A DNA stretch of 64,000 nt from Bradyrhizobium iriomotense (GTDB taxonomy: Bacteria; Pseudomonadota; Alphaproteobacteria; Rhizobiales; Xanthobacteraceae), in NCBI RefSeq assembly GCF_018129405.1, contig NZ_JAFCLP010000017.1, positions 107,030 to 171,029 of the forward strand. The letters run 5' to 3'. Positions 26,647-35,912 of the stretch are shown here, piece by piece. Under the pieces are notes generated by a model. It worked only from the letters and a program-made list of their open reading frames with translations. It was not told where the DNA came from and made no database searches. The position numbers and the translations under genes were made by a program. Every line of letters begins with the position of its first letter. The first letter of the stretch is position 1.

Positions 26647-27972
26647 ATGTATCACGTCATCGGCGGCCGGGTTGAGCAAGCGCCAGAAGATCATCAGCGA
26701 ACAGCTGTCGTGTTGCTGTATTGTCTCATTTTGGTGTTCATCTATCCCTTTATGCTGCTCATTTCCGGCGTCGATACGTCCGTTCCCGCGGCGCTTCAAA
26801 CTGAAAACAAGACGATCTACTGGCTCCGGTATTTCGTTCCGTTGCTATGCATCGGTTTTGCTCTGGCATGTGGCAAATCTAACTTCCTTCTCCACCTCCC
26901 CCCCGCGCTGCTGCTCTATAGCGTACTGTGCCTCTTGTCGGTCGCGTGGTCTGAAGATCCTTACCCCTCCTTCAAATATGGCTTGCGGTTGTTGTTATAC
27001 GTCGTTGCGGTTGCCGCGCTTTGTGAGGTGTTGAGCTTGGAGATTGTGTGCCGCGTGCTTCTGAAGATATTTGCATTCATCATTCTCTCAAGCGTCGCCT
27101 TGGCGATTTTGGCGCCCGGCTACGGAACGCATCAGGCTAGCGACGCGTCTCAAAGCGTGCATGCTGGTCTATGGCGGGGTGTAACAGGTCACAAGAACGA
27201 ACTGGGCGCGATGGCCTCCTGTGCAATGATCGCGTTTCTCTTTTCCAGCCACCTCGGTTCGTCGCTACTCGGGTTTCGTCCCACATGTCTTGCCGCTTCG
27301 GTTGCTTGCCTGATATTCGCCGGCTCGGCAGGCGGACTGGTGTCCGCGATCACCGTGCTGACCATATATTTCTTTATCTACCTCACGTGGCGATGGCCGG
27401 TGGCCTTTACCTGGCTGTTTGTGTTTACTGCGGGAGCCGCTTTGGCCGTGGTGCTCTTGGCTGCGGATATCGATACGCTTTCGTTGCTTGGCAGAGACAG
27501 CACTCTGACCGGTCGCACGGCGATATGGCAAGCCGTACTTCCGATGATTGCCGACAGCCCGCTGCTTGGACACGGCTACTATACGGGGCCAACTGCTGTC
27601 GCAGGTCCCCGCTTGATGCAGTTGTTCGGACCAGCCATCTCAGATCCTCACAACGGATATCTGACCCTATTGCTCGACACCGGAATAGCCGGTCTTTCTC
27701 TCTATTTGTATTCGGTTCTGAGGGTTATTTTTATGGGGATGACTCAAGCCAAACATGAAGGGCGCAGGCCGAATTGCTTCATGTTTCTCTTGATAACTCC
27801 CATTCTGGGAATAGTGTTGGCGTTTTTCGAGGGACATCCTGTTGGAGACGAGGGCAGCATCGGAACTCTGAACTTCTTCGGCTTGGTCGCGATTTACTCG
27901 TACGTGAAGCAGTCTCAGGCCAAGCCCGAGGTCGCGCGGGAGCCGGGCCGGGATGTCGGGGTGCTCATATAG
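26647..27972 (+). CDS. O-antigen ligase/ExoQ-like polymerase membrane protein
   Basis: A 441-aa polytopic protein with about ten to twelve membrane segments and one large periplasmic loop (about 275-350) containing LTGRTAIWQAVLPMIADSPL and SDPHNGYLTLLLDTG. This is the Wzy_C/O-antigen ligase signature with the conserved Arg and the HN pair. In a Wzx/Wzy locus this is the likely polymerase (ExoQ-like). The ATG at 26647 has AAGGA 8 bases before it; in-frame codons back to 26554 lack this. Confidence 0.85.
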   Translation: MYHVIGGRVEQAPEDHQRTAVVLLYCLILVFIYPFMLLISGVDTSVPAALQTENKTIYWLRYFVPLLCIGFALACGKSNFLLHLPPALLLYSVLCLLSVAWSEDPYPSFKYGLRLLLYVVAVAALCEVLSLEIVCRVLLKIFAFIILSSVALAILAPGYGTHQASDASQSVHAGLWRGVTGHKNELGAMASCAMIAFLFSSHLGSSLLGFRPTCLAASVACLIFAGSAGGLVSAITVLTIYFFIYLTWRWPVAFTWLFVFTAGAALAVVLLAADIDTLSLLGRDSTLTGRTAIWQAVLPMIADSPLLGHGYYTGPTAVAGPRLMQLFGPAISDPHNGYLTLLLDTGIAGLSLYLYSVLRVIFMGMTQAKHEGRRPNCFMFLLITPILGIVLAFFEGHPVGDEGSIGTLNFFGLVAIYSYVKQSQAKPEVAREPGRDVGVLI

Positions 27973-28281
27973 CGAGCTCCGCTAGCGCATGCGATCTGCA
28001 CCTGCTCCTCTTACTTAGGAGGTCCAGTGATCGAGACCGTCGACAAGAACAGCGCGGATCAAATGTCGCCACCCTCTCCGAGAATCGATGCGACAGGGAC
28101 GGACAAACGTTGGCCAGCAGTGTCTTAAGCAACTCCCCAGGGCCCTTTGTGGCTTTTAGATTAAGCGCGAACCTAAATCGAGTTGGTGCCTGGACAGGTA
28201 GTTGACTCGGACTTGCTCCCAGAGAACCGCTCGCCCCTGGCGATAAGGCTAACGCGGCGATCCGACCAGGTCACCTTGATG
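27973..28281. other. Spacer between convergent genes, with a gene stump
   Basis: About 310 bases between the convergent ExoQ-like and methyltransferase genes. It contains the GT2 stump at 28027-28128; the remainder shows nothing recognisable. Confidence 0.4.
28027..28128 (+). pseudogene. N-terminal stump of a lost glycosyltransferase family 2 gene
   Basis: AGGAGG at 28017-28022 sits 4 bases before a GTG that opens a 33-codon frame ending GTDKRWPAVS-stop. The ending RWPAVS is the usual run-in to the first beta strand of GT2 enzymes (WPAVSVVIPTxNE), exactly where the frame stops. A perfect ribosome site followed by a truncated GT2-like start suggests a deletion removed the body of the gene. 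The alternative is a short leader peptide of unknown role. Confidence 0.45.
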
Positions 28282-29025
28282 TTATCTGGTTTGGGTTTCT
28301 GACTTTGACGCATCGCTCACGCGACGAAGGGCAAAGTACCAACCAGAGACCGCCCAACTTGGTAGCTTATCAGCCAATTGGATATCGCGCGGTGACCCGC
28401 TGATGAAGTCGGAATTTCGCTGGTCGATGAGCTCAAAGCTGGCGGCTTTAGCCATGCTCAACACTCGTGCTCGGGTTAACCATTGATTGCGTGTTCCATC
28501 TCGGCGGACATACGGCTCGAGCCCCAACAGCCGCCGTATCGTGTTGTTGCGACGGAGATATGCCTTCGGGTTTAGATGGTTCTGATTTACCTCGTACCAT
28601 CCATAGCCGTTGGGCGTGGATAGCAGCAGCAACCCGCCAAGACGCAAATTGATGGCGGCATTCGTGAGGAGCCGTTCGGGGATCAATACTTCGGCAAGTA
28701 CGTCAGCCAAAATGACCGCGTCATACGGCGCGCCGTGATTGAAGGTTGCGGCATCGCCAACTTGCGCATCGACGCCGTGAGCGCGGGCGATCTCGACAGC
28801 CTGTGGAGAAACATCCACCGCCTTGACCTGATAGTTTTGGGCGACCAGAGACATAGCAATTGGACCAGTTCCACAGCCCAGTTCAAGCACCTTGCGGGCG
28901 CCTGCATTGGCCAGATGCCGATGAATGAAGGCTAATTTCTTGATATCGACTGGACGGGTATAAGTCGTGATGAAACCGGGCTTTGCTCCATGATGGAGGT
29001 GGGCTTTCTGTTCACGACTACGCAT
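28282..29025 (-). CDS. Class I SAM-dependent methyltransferase
   Basis: A 247-aa methyltransferase with motif I VLELGCGTGP near residue 45, an acidic strand-2 end VKAVDVSPQA and motif II-like YDAVILADVL. It is probably a sugar or lipid-linked methyltransferase. I choose the ATG at 29025 because GGAG lies 7 bases upstream; in-frame starts at 29094 and 29166 have weak sites. The last of a run of minus-strand genes (32665 to 28282) including an FkbM methyltransferase, it is separated from that by about 220 bases. Confidence 0.8.
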   Translation of the reverse strand: MRSREQKAHLHHGAKPGFITTYTRPVDIKKLAFIHRHLANAGARKVLELGCGTGPIAMSLVAQNYQVKAVDVSPQAVEIARAHGVDAQVGDAATFNHGAPYDAVILADVLAEVLIPERLLTNAAINLRLGGLLLLSTPNGYGWYEVNQNHLNPKAYLRRNNTIRRLLGLEPYVRRDGTRNQWLTRARVLSMAKAASFELIDQRNSDFISGSPRDIQLADKLPSWAVSGWYFALRRVSDASKSETQTR

Positions 29026-29244
29026 GAATTCGCTCCGCCTCTTGAGGATCGTATCGATCCGGCTTTCAGGCGATGGCGGGTCAGTTTCGGGCATGCCACC
29101 AACGCACCGACGCGCCGCATGCGTTCCATCTCTTCCCCTCGCCAAGCAGAAGGGATGCCAAATCAATGGCTTTCGATTTCTTCTCGGACGGCACTTTAGC
29201 TTCCCTGTCCGAGTGCGCGACGCAATGACCTCTGGCGATCGTTT

Positions 29245-30042
29245 TCAACTCCCACTCGAGAGGCTGCGCACCGTCGGGCAGTACAGGAAGTTATTGATAT
29301 AGGGGAGACTCCTCCGACTTGCGATCACAGTTTCGAGCGACGGCGGTTGATTGCCGGCACTCTCGAACATTCTGGCAGGACGACGCTTGCGACGCTCAAA
29401 ATAGAACCCTTCGTAGCCAAGCTCGGAGAGGCGCTTATCAATTCGGCTAAGCCCACCGGGATTGTGCCGCTCCTCGATTTCTATCAGCAAGAAGGGGCGT
29501 TCGCGGGCGATAGTTTCTCGTCCTCCGTCAAGCACGTCCTCCTCATGACCTTCGACGTCGATCTTGATGAAGGACACGTTTTTGAATTCATAGTGGTCCA
29601 GCCGACGCAGAGAAACGTCGATCGTCCGAGAAAGGCGCTCGTCAGTGACCACACGCGGCTCAAGGCTGGCCATGCCCTTATCCTCGCCCCGAGAGGAAAC
29701 GAGTGGAATTCGCAATTTTGTCCGGCCTTCCCGGGACGATAGCGCAACATTCTCGACCTCGACATTCTTCACCCTCAACCGGCGAATGCGCTCAGCGTCT
29801 TCTGGAATTGGCTCGAAAGCATAAACGTAGCGGGCCATCCGACTGAGATGATACGCGTAGAGCCCAGAACTGGCGCCGACGTCGAGAGCGATACCATCTC
29901 GGCGCACGTATTTGTGCAATTCGCGCAACTCCCACTCTCCAGTGTGGAGATACTCCTGCCAAAAATGCTTGCGCATCCCGATCCGGTACCTGATCTCTGC
30001 CAATCGCCGGTATTGTGAGATCTGCGTCGTCTTGTCTAACAT
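29245..30042 (-). CDS. FkbM-family methyltransferase
   Basis: A 265-aa FkbM-type SAM methyltransferase. It shows the motif I DVGASSGLYAYHLS (about 54-67), AFEPIPEDAERI and KIDVEGHEEDVL (about 148-159), the FkbM hallmark. Members in polysaccharide loci usually O-methylate a sugar hydroxyl. It follows a GT4 gene by 24 bases, so the two probably act on the same residue. Confidence 0.88.
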   Translation of the reverse strand: MLDKTTQISQYRRLAEIRYRIGMRKHFWQEYLHTGEWELRELHKYVRRDGIALDVGASSGLYAYHLSRMARYVYAFEPIPEDAERIRRLRVKNVEVENVALSSREGRTKLRIPLVSSRGEDKGMASLEPRVVTDERLSRTIDVSLRRLDHYEFKNVSFIKIDVEGHEEDVLDGGRETIARERPFLLIEIEERHNPGGLSRIDKRLSELGYEGFYFERRKRRPARMFESAGNQPPSLETVIASRRSLPYINNFLYCPTVRSLSSGS

Positions 30043-30066
30043 CGTGAATTCCCCAAACGACCAGGC

Positions 30067-31380
30067 TCACCAACGGACGGTCCTTTTAGCAAGCACGTTT
30101 GAGTAGGCGCGCCCCGGTCCGTCCAGCGCCCGGCTATACGCTTGAAGCAACTTCGGGGCTTCGTAGTTCCACGCAAACCTCTCCTCTATGCGCGTCCGGC
30201 CGATGGCGCCCATGCGCGCGCGCGCGGGCGGGTCGTCCAGAAGGGCCAGGAGCTTGTTGGCAAAATCTATCGGATCGTTGGGCTTCGCATAGACTGAAGC
30301 GTCGCCTGCGCTAAAACGCCCTTCGGTAAGCTCGAACTGTACGATCGGTTTGCCGAGCGCCATATATTCGAGGACCTTGTTCATCGTCGATTTGTCGGTC
30401 ATCGCATTCACAGGGTCGGGGTCGACACACACGTCCGCAGTGGACAGGATCTCGAACAACGTATCGTCAGGAGCGCGACCGGTGAACGTCACGTAGTCGC
30501 CAAGTTCCATCTTCTCGGCCAGTGTCTTGAAACCTTGCAGGCCAGGTCCGCCTCCGACCAAGCAGAATTGCACGTCGCGCCGGCCCAACACGTGAATCAT
30601 GTGAGCTGCGGCCTCGAGCAGCAGGTCTATTCCCTCCTGTGCACCCATTACGCCGACATAGCCGGCGAGAAATCGTCGCCCGCAGCGCCATGACGGGTTG
30701 GGTGTTCGGACCTTGAGTCGGACTGGATCCGGTCCGCTTCGTACGACGAAGACGTCCTCCGGCCGCTTTCCCCCGCGTGTGACGGCAATCTTGCGGTAGC
30801 TGTCATTTGTGGCGATCACCACGTTGGCGGTCTTGAAGGTTAGCCACTCAACCAATTTCAGCGCGCGCCAGAAAAGGCCACGTTTGCCGAATTTCGATTC
30901 GTACATCTCCGGGCCGATGTCGTGGTGATCGAATATGAACTTCTTTCCAAGCAGCTTGAACGGGAGAGCCACGAGAAATATCAGGTCCGGCGGATCGCAG
31001 CCGTGAATCACGTCAAAGCCATGTCGGAAGTGTATGAGCAGCGCGAGCCGCATTTCATGTATCAGTGCGGCCGAGTATTCCAAGAGGAAGCCCAAAGCCC
31101 CCTCTGCCTCCACGGGCAGGGAGTGACGATAGATGTGAATGCCGTCCAAGTATTCGTAACGTTTGGTGTGCGCCTTCCCCTCAGGACAGATGACCGAAAC
31201 GAGGGCCCCTGCGTCGCGCAGTGTTGATGCTTCCTGCCACACTCGTCGATCGAACGGTACCGGCAGATTCTCGACGATGATGAGCACCTGGCGGCCGGCC
31301 ATCATTCCCTGCGTTATCCCGTTTGTGTTGGACTGCACCGGTGCGAGGTCCGATGCGTCCGAGCAGCTAATTTGGGCCAT
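30067..31380 (-). CDS. Glycosyltransferase family 4 (WcaI/WbuB-like)
   Basis: A 437-aa GT-B glycosyltransferase with IIVENLPVPFDRRVWQEA near the start, typical of the WbuB/WcaI group, HGCDPPDLIF, and the donor-site region NKVLEYMALGKPIVQFEL. AGGAGG sits 8 bases before the ATG at 31380. Nineteen bases separate it from the GDP-mannose dehydrogenase stop upstream, so they are co-transcribed. A mannuronic acid or related donor is plausible (inference from the neighbour). Confidence 0.9.
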   Translation of the reverse strand: MAQISCSDASDLAPVQSNTNGITQGMMAGRQVLIIVENLPVPFDRRVWQEASTLRDAGALVSVICPEGKAHTKRYEYLDGIHIYRHSLPVEAEGALGFLLEYSAALIHEMRLALLIHFRHGFDVIHGCDPPDLIFLVALPFKLLGKKFIFDHHDIGPEMYESKFGKRGLFWRALKLVEWLTFKTANVVIATNDSYRKIAVTRGGKRPEDVFVVRSGPDPVRLKVRTPNPSWRCGRRFLAGYVGVMGAQEGIDLLLEAAAHMIHVLGRRDVQFCLVGGGPGLQGFKTLAEKMELGDYVTFTGRAPDDTLFEILSTADVCVDPDPVNAMTDKSTMNKVLEYMALGKPIVQFELTEGRFSAGDASVYAKPNDPIDFANKLLALLDDPPARARMGAIGRTRIEERFAWNYEAPKLLQAYSRALDGPGRAYSNVLAKRTVRW

Positions 31381-31399
31381 ATACCGGACCTCCTGCGGG

Positions 31400-32665
31400 T
31401 CAAAGAGCGCTGATGTCCACGAACTTGGCGGTCTTTAGCGCCAGCTGTTTGGAAAGTCCGTAAGTGTCGATTACCAAGTCGAAGGTCCTTTGCTCGACTT
31501 CCCCTTTGGATATGAGCAAATCGCCGATGCTCGGCAATTGCGAGTACGTGTATCCGAGGTTTTGACCCATTAGCTGCTCGGGCTTCACCGAGACGTCATA
31601 GATCGAAAGCTCGTAACCATGCTGAAGAATTCGACGAGCAAGATCGATCTGTGCACTTTCGCGCAAATCGTCGGAGTCCGGCTTGAACGCCAGGCCGATC
31701 ATGAGAATGATCGCCTTCGCGGGCAGGCCGTCAACGCAACGGTGAAACAGAAACCGCTTATGTGCTTCATTGGAACGCAGCAGCGCGTCGATCACATGGC
31801 TATTTGCGCCCACGTCTTCCGACATGTGGTGCAGTGCGCGTACATCCTTCGGTAAGCACGAACCGCCGAACGCTCCGCCTGGCCTCAAGTATCGCGGCGA
31901 TATATTGAGCTTGTGATCTGCAACAAAGATCTCGTGAACCTTGCTGACCTCGACGTCCATGCCCAGGCAGATGCGGGCAATCTCATTGGCAAACGCCACC
32001 TTCAAAGCGTGAAACGAATTGTCGACGAATTTGGTGAATTCCGCCTCTCCGTACCGCGTCACGAAGGTGGGGGCGGTCATGTTGCTGTACAGCTCCTGCA
32101 ATCGCCGGCATGGCTGCCCGTCGGCAGTGCCGATGACGATCTTGGGCGGCTCGAAGTAGTCTCTAATTCCCTCTGACTCGCGCAAAAACTCCGGGTTGTA
32201 GACAATCTCCACGGCTTGATCGACGGGGCAGCCGAGCACGGTCTCGAAGATTGGCCTGATCAGTCCGCTTATGGATCCTGGCCGCATGGTGCTGCGATAG
32301 ACCACGGTGAGCTTGTCCTTGCGTCCGGGAAGCTTTACCGCATTGGCAATTTGCCGGGTGACTTCTGCAACCATGGTCATGTTGTGAGAGCCATCCGGAG
32401 CGCTCGGCGTTCCGACACAGACCAGGGCCATTTCGGCGTCAGCCAGTGCCGGTTGCGGGTCGGCCACGATCGAGAGGCGGCCCTCGCGTATTCCAGCCGA
32501 CAGTTGGGCGTCGACGCCCGGCTCATGGATCGGAGAGCGTCCCAGGGCGAGGATCTTTCTTTTCTCCTCGTTGACTTCGACGCCGATCACGGTGTGGCCT
32601 TGCTTGAGCAGGCAAGCGGCCACCGTGATACCGACATAGCCCATGCCGAAAATCGCAATGTTCAA
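31400..32665 (-). CDS. algD: GDP-mannose 6-dehydrogenase-type nucleotide sugar dehydrogenase
   Basis: A 421-aa UDP/GDP sugar dehydrogenase oxidising a nucleotide sugar at C6 with two NAD. The Rossmann motif GMGYVG is at 7-12, the central dimer domain contains TKFVDNSFHALKVAFANE, and the catalytic cysteine is Cys270 in FGGSCLPKD. The wording ISPRYLRPGGAFGGSCLPKD is nearer to AlgD (GDP-mannose) than to UDP-glucose dehydrogenase. The start is TTG, decided by AGGAGG 5 bases upstream. With uxs present, a source of UDP-glucuronate is also needed, so a UDP-sugar role cannot be excluded. Confidence 0.85.
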   Translation of the reverse strand: MNIAIFGMGYVGITVAACLLKQGHTVIGVEVNEEKRKILALGRSPIHEPGVDAQLSAGIREGRLSIVADPQPALADAEMALVCVGTPSAPDGSHNMTMVAEVTRQIANAVKLPGRKDKLTVVYRSTMRPGSISGLIRPIFETVLGCPVDQAVEIVYNPEFLRESEGIRDYFEPPKIVIGTADGQPCRRLQELYSNMTAPTFVTRYGEAEFTKFVDNSFHALKVAFANEIARICLGMDVEVSKVHEIFVADHKLNISPRYLRPGGAFGGSCLPKDVRALHHMSEDVGANSHVIDALLRSNEAHKRFLFHRCVDGLPAKAIILMIGLAFKPDSDDLRESAQIDLARRILQHGYELSIYDVSVKPEQLMGQNLGYTYSQLPSIGDLLISKGEVEQRTFDLVIDTYGLSKQLALKTAKFVDISAL

Positions 32666-33160
32666 TCGATCCTCCTGCGGTGCCCCTGACGGGCAGCCGT
32701 CCGCGTGCGCGGCGGCATACCGTCGGTCGCGGCAAACCGTGCTTGATCTCGGATTTCACATTTCTCGGTCGGCTTTCGCAGCCCACTGAGCGTTTTCATC
32801 TTGGAGGCGATCATGATATCTGCGCCCGTGCATTTCCTTGGACATATCCATGCTCCCCCGCCAGCGCTGTCTTCGAGACATCTAGAGGTGGAAGTGGAAG
32901 GTCCGGGCACAATAAGTGCAAAAGCCGCTGCGTGGGCCTGCCAATCGGGATTACCCAACTCGGTCGTGCTTGTGGTTTCAGCTTATAGACGGCGCGCCGT
33001 CGCCGACACGGGCTGGCAGCTCGAGGGCATGGCGCCGGGAGATCTGCGAGAAAGACGGACGAAGAGATCCTGTCGCTACCTCCGGAAGCAGTCTTCGTGG
33101 AGCGGTCCAGCCTGGACGAAATCTCCCGTTCCGAAGCCTGTCAAATTGATCCGTGTATGA
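32666..33160. other. Gene-free spacer
   Basis: About 495 bases upstream of the algD-GT4-fkbM group. No frame in it has a recognisable domain. It most likely holds the promoter of the leftward genes and the end of the preceding GT4 transcript. Confidence 0.35.
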
Positions 33161-34273
33161 TTACTGGCGGCCCAAAAGCGCCTGGAAGACCTCCTTGTAG
33201 CCTTCGACCATACGATCGGCTGCGAAGTTCGTGCCAACAAACCTCGTCGCTGCAATCCCAAACGCCTGCCGTTTCGCGGGATCGAACAACGTCTTGAGTG
33301 AATTCACAAAGTCTTCGGTATCCCCGACAGGAAACAGGAACCCTGTCTCCCCGTGACGCACAATCTCGGCAGCTCCGCCCACATCGCTGATGACGACAGG
33401 GATGCCGAGCGCCATCATCTCCAAAGGCGCCAGAGGCAAGGTCTCCCCGAGACTGCAGAGGACTCCAACGTCGAAGGCGCTGACATACGGCCGCACATCC
33501 TCCTGCATCCCGACGAAGACAACGTGCTCCGACAGCCCACAGGACCTCGTATATTCTTCAACGTTGGGTCGCGTGGCACCGGATCCCACGAAAAGCGCCT
33601 TCGCTGGAACTCCGCGACCGCGAAGGAGACGTATGGCGTCAACCAGCTGACGATGATTCTTTTCTGGACGAAACCTTGCGCACATGCCGATCACGTAGTC
33701 GAGCGGTCCGAAGCCCATAGCCGCCCGGGTCGGATTTCTCCATTGCTGCACCGAGCATGGCGAAAACCGCGATAGGTCTATGCCGTTGTGAATAACCGTC
33801 GCATGATCGGAGCGGTAGCCGCGCTCTTCCCAAAGCCTCCGTTGAGTCTGCGAAACGTAAATCAGGGCATCCGCCCGAGCGAAAAGCGGCCTATAGAGCG
33901 CGTTCAGAACGCGATCTTTGAGACTGAAAAGATAGGACGAGTGGAATATCGAAACGAGTTTGGCCCCTGATGGTGCCAATCGCCGCGAGATAACTCCGAA
34001 CAGTAGCGGCCGCTGGTTCACTGCTACAACTATATCGGGCCTCTGTGCGCGAATTAGCCGCGACACCTTTCTCATCGTGTCGATGTTGTAGAGCCTATTA
34101 CCATCGCAAGCCGCAACGGATACCACGTTCGATGTGAGCGGCTTCCCGGGCTCTTGTTTGAGACTTACGATTGTGCAGAGGTCACCTTGCGACGCCAGGG
34201 TATTAGCCAATTGGAACGTATGGTTTTCCGCGCCTCCGGGCTGAGCGACGTTCAGCACGAACATAATGCGCAT
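33161..34273 (-). CDS. Glycosyltransferase family 4
   Basis: A 370-aa GT-B glycosyltransferase. The N-terminal half opens MRIMFVLNVAQPGGAENHTF with the GGxE acceptor loop. The donor half has VIGMCARFRPEKNH and LGETLPLAPLEMMALGIPVV, an E-x7-E-like site. The ATG at 34273 is chosen because the fold starts there; the longer frame to 34354 adds unrelated residues. It probably shares a transcript with the deacetylase upstream, 196 bases away. Confidence 0.88.
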   Translation of the reverse strand: MRIMFVLNVAQPGGAENHTFQLANTLASQGDLCTIVSLKQEPGKPLTSNVVSVAACDGNRLYNIDTMRKVSRLIRAQRPDIVVAVNQRPLLFGVISRRLAPSGAKLVSIFHSSYLFSLKDRVLNALYRPLFARADALIYVSQTQRRLWEERGYRSDHATVIHNGIDLSRFSPCSVQQWRNPTRAAMGFGPLDYVIGMCARFRPEKNHRQLVDAIRLLRGRGVPAKALFVGSGATRPNVEEYTRSCGLSEHVVFVGMQEDVRPYVSAFDVGVLCSLGETLPLAPLEMMALGIPVVISDVGGAAEIVRHGETGFLFPVGDTEDFVNSLKTLFDPAKRQAFGIAATRFVGTNFAADRMVEGYKEVFQALLGRQ

Positions 34274-34469
34274 CGCTTGACACTTTCTGGAGCTGAAAGG
34301 GCGAGCAAGAGCGTCCTGCAATCCGAGCGCCTCAACATCGACACACGCCGGCACCGTTCAGGTCTCCTCGTCCAAAGGAAGTTGACACCGCGGGTGCTGC
34401 AGTCGAGGGCATTTGATCTCGCGGTCTGCAGGGAATCTCCGTGCGGCGCCTGGCAATGCTGCCACGAGA

Positions 34470-35486
34470 CTATAGCCTCGCTGCACCAAGGCGGGCGCCA
34501 GCCTCGTGGACGCCGTTCACGTTGGCCTCAAACGACATTCGTGCCTCCAAGTGGCAGCCGACACCTATGCGAGGTAGCGCAAAACGATTGAGACTCCCGT
34601 CACCGAGGTGGCCTTTCCGCGTCGTCACGGCTGTTGAAAAGCCGGCTAGCTCGGCAAGGTGATATTCGCGAGGCCCGCATGCGCGGGCGCCACCATAGGG
34701 ATAGGCCAGGTGACGAACAGGCAGTTCGATGAGGGTCTCCAGGTATTTGCGATTGTCTTCCAGTTCGGCTCGCGCGGAGGAGGAGTCGAGCGTTGCGAGC
34801 GCCGCGTGCGACGCGGTGTGCGCGCCGATTGACGCCAGAGGATGGCGTGCAAGGTCTTGCAGCTCCTGCTCGTCCAGAAAATATGCGTCGTTCAGCGCCG
34901 AGAGTGAGATCCTGTATTTATGGAAGGTGCGTTCGAGCAGTGAGGCGCGGCGGTAGTCCTCGTGAACCCACTGGGTTGCTGTCTTCAACCCGGCTCTCTT
35001 GCTGAGAAAGTCCGGACAATCAAACGCGGCCTCCATCGGATCGATCGCGACGTGGTTCTCTCGGCGAAAGAGTTCTCGCAGCCCGAGCCACCATGTCTTC
35101 ATGGCGCGAGTTGGAGCGCCCGTGGGGACGTAGACCGTGAATGGTGTCTTGTTCCGCTCCAGGAGCGGAAGCGCCACAGAACGGACGTCTCGATATCCGT
35201 CGTCAAACGTTACGACTGCGTATCTCGACGAGTTCGGCTCGTTTCGCGCCAACGCCTGCAAACACTGATCAAGGCTGACGATGTGCCATCCCTGACGTTG
35301 GAGCCATTCAAGCGAATGCTGGAAGAGATCAACCGACGTGCCGGTCATTAGCTCTTGGCGGAAATCCCGCTGTATTTCATGGAACATCACTATGACCGCC
35401 CGTCCGGCGAATAGTCGGCGGAATACCGGCATGAGCCCTGTCCAATGAATGCCGTACAGGATTCCGTCTTTTACGAGTTGCCTCAT
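34470..35486 (-). CDS. Polysaccharide deacetylase (NodB-type)
   Basis: A 338-aa CE4-type deacetylase. Motif 1 is VVTFDDGYRD (about 111-120, the catalytic and metal Asp pair) and motif 2 is HTASHAAL (His-x3-His), with LAYPYGG as motif 3. CE4 enzymes remove N- or O-acetyl groups from sugars. GGAGG lies 4 bases before the ATG at 35486, which decides the start. A short hydrophobic patch near residue 20 may associate it with the membrane. Confidence 0.88.
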   Translation of the reverse strand: MRQLVKDGILYGIHWTGLMPVFRRLFAGRAVIVMFHEIQRDFRQELMTGTSVDLFQHSLEWLQRQGWHIVSLDQCLQALARNEPNSSRYAVVTFDDGYRDVRSVALPLLERNKTPFTVYVPTGAPTRAMKTWWLGLRELFRRENHVAIDPMEAAFDCPDFLSKRAGLKTATQWVHEDYRRASLLERTFHKYRISLSALNDAYFLDEQELQDLARHPLASIGAHTASHAALATLDSSSARAELEDNRKYLETLIELPVRHLAYPYGGARACGPREYHLAELAGFSTAVTTRKGHLGDGSLNRFALPRIGVGCHLEARMSFEANVNGVHEAGARLGAARL

Positions 35487-35912
35487 TTCGCCTCCACAAG
35501 ACCGCCATGCAGCTGAGCTCGTGTACGCGGCTTTGGTTAGCTCCACGGCCGTAACAGATACTGCCATAATGAACTTGCGATCGATACCAAGCGGACGGCA
35601 AGCGGTGTTACCCTTTCGGGTTACCCATATCGACCCCGGACTTCCCTTGCGATTGGACAGCGCGCCAACCTATCTTCAGATCGCAATTCTGATGACCGGG
35701 AGACGTTTTTCTTTGGTGTGCGCGATCGGCCATGATCCGAGAGAACACGGTGCAAGCCGGATTTCGCCTGACCGTCGACCCTGTCGACTGGCGACGCCGG
35801 ATAGGCGTCGTGCAGACTGCTCGCCGCTCGGCCTTCGCAGCACCTTGCCCCGGCGGGAATTTATGGGCTCTCCCAGTTACGGACTCCCGCCGAGCGGCAA
35901 AGGATGCCCTCT
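35487..35912. other. Divergent promoter spacer
   Basis: About 425 bases between the leftward deacetylase and the rightward Wzx gene. Frames crossing it are shadows without domains. Promoters for both directions are expected here. Confidence 0.35.

Noticed and set aside
32801-33160. 119-codon plus-strand frame in the spacer before algD
   Set aside because: Low-complexity translation, no ribosome site, no domain.
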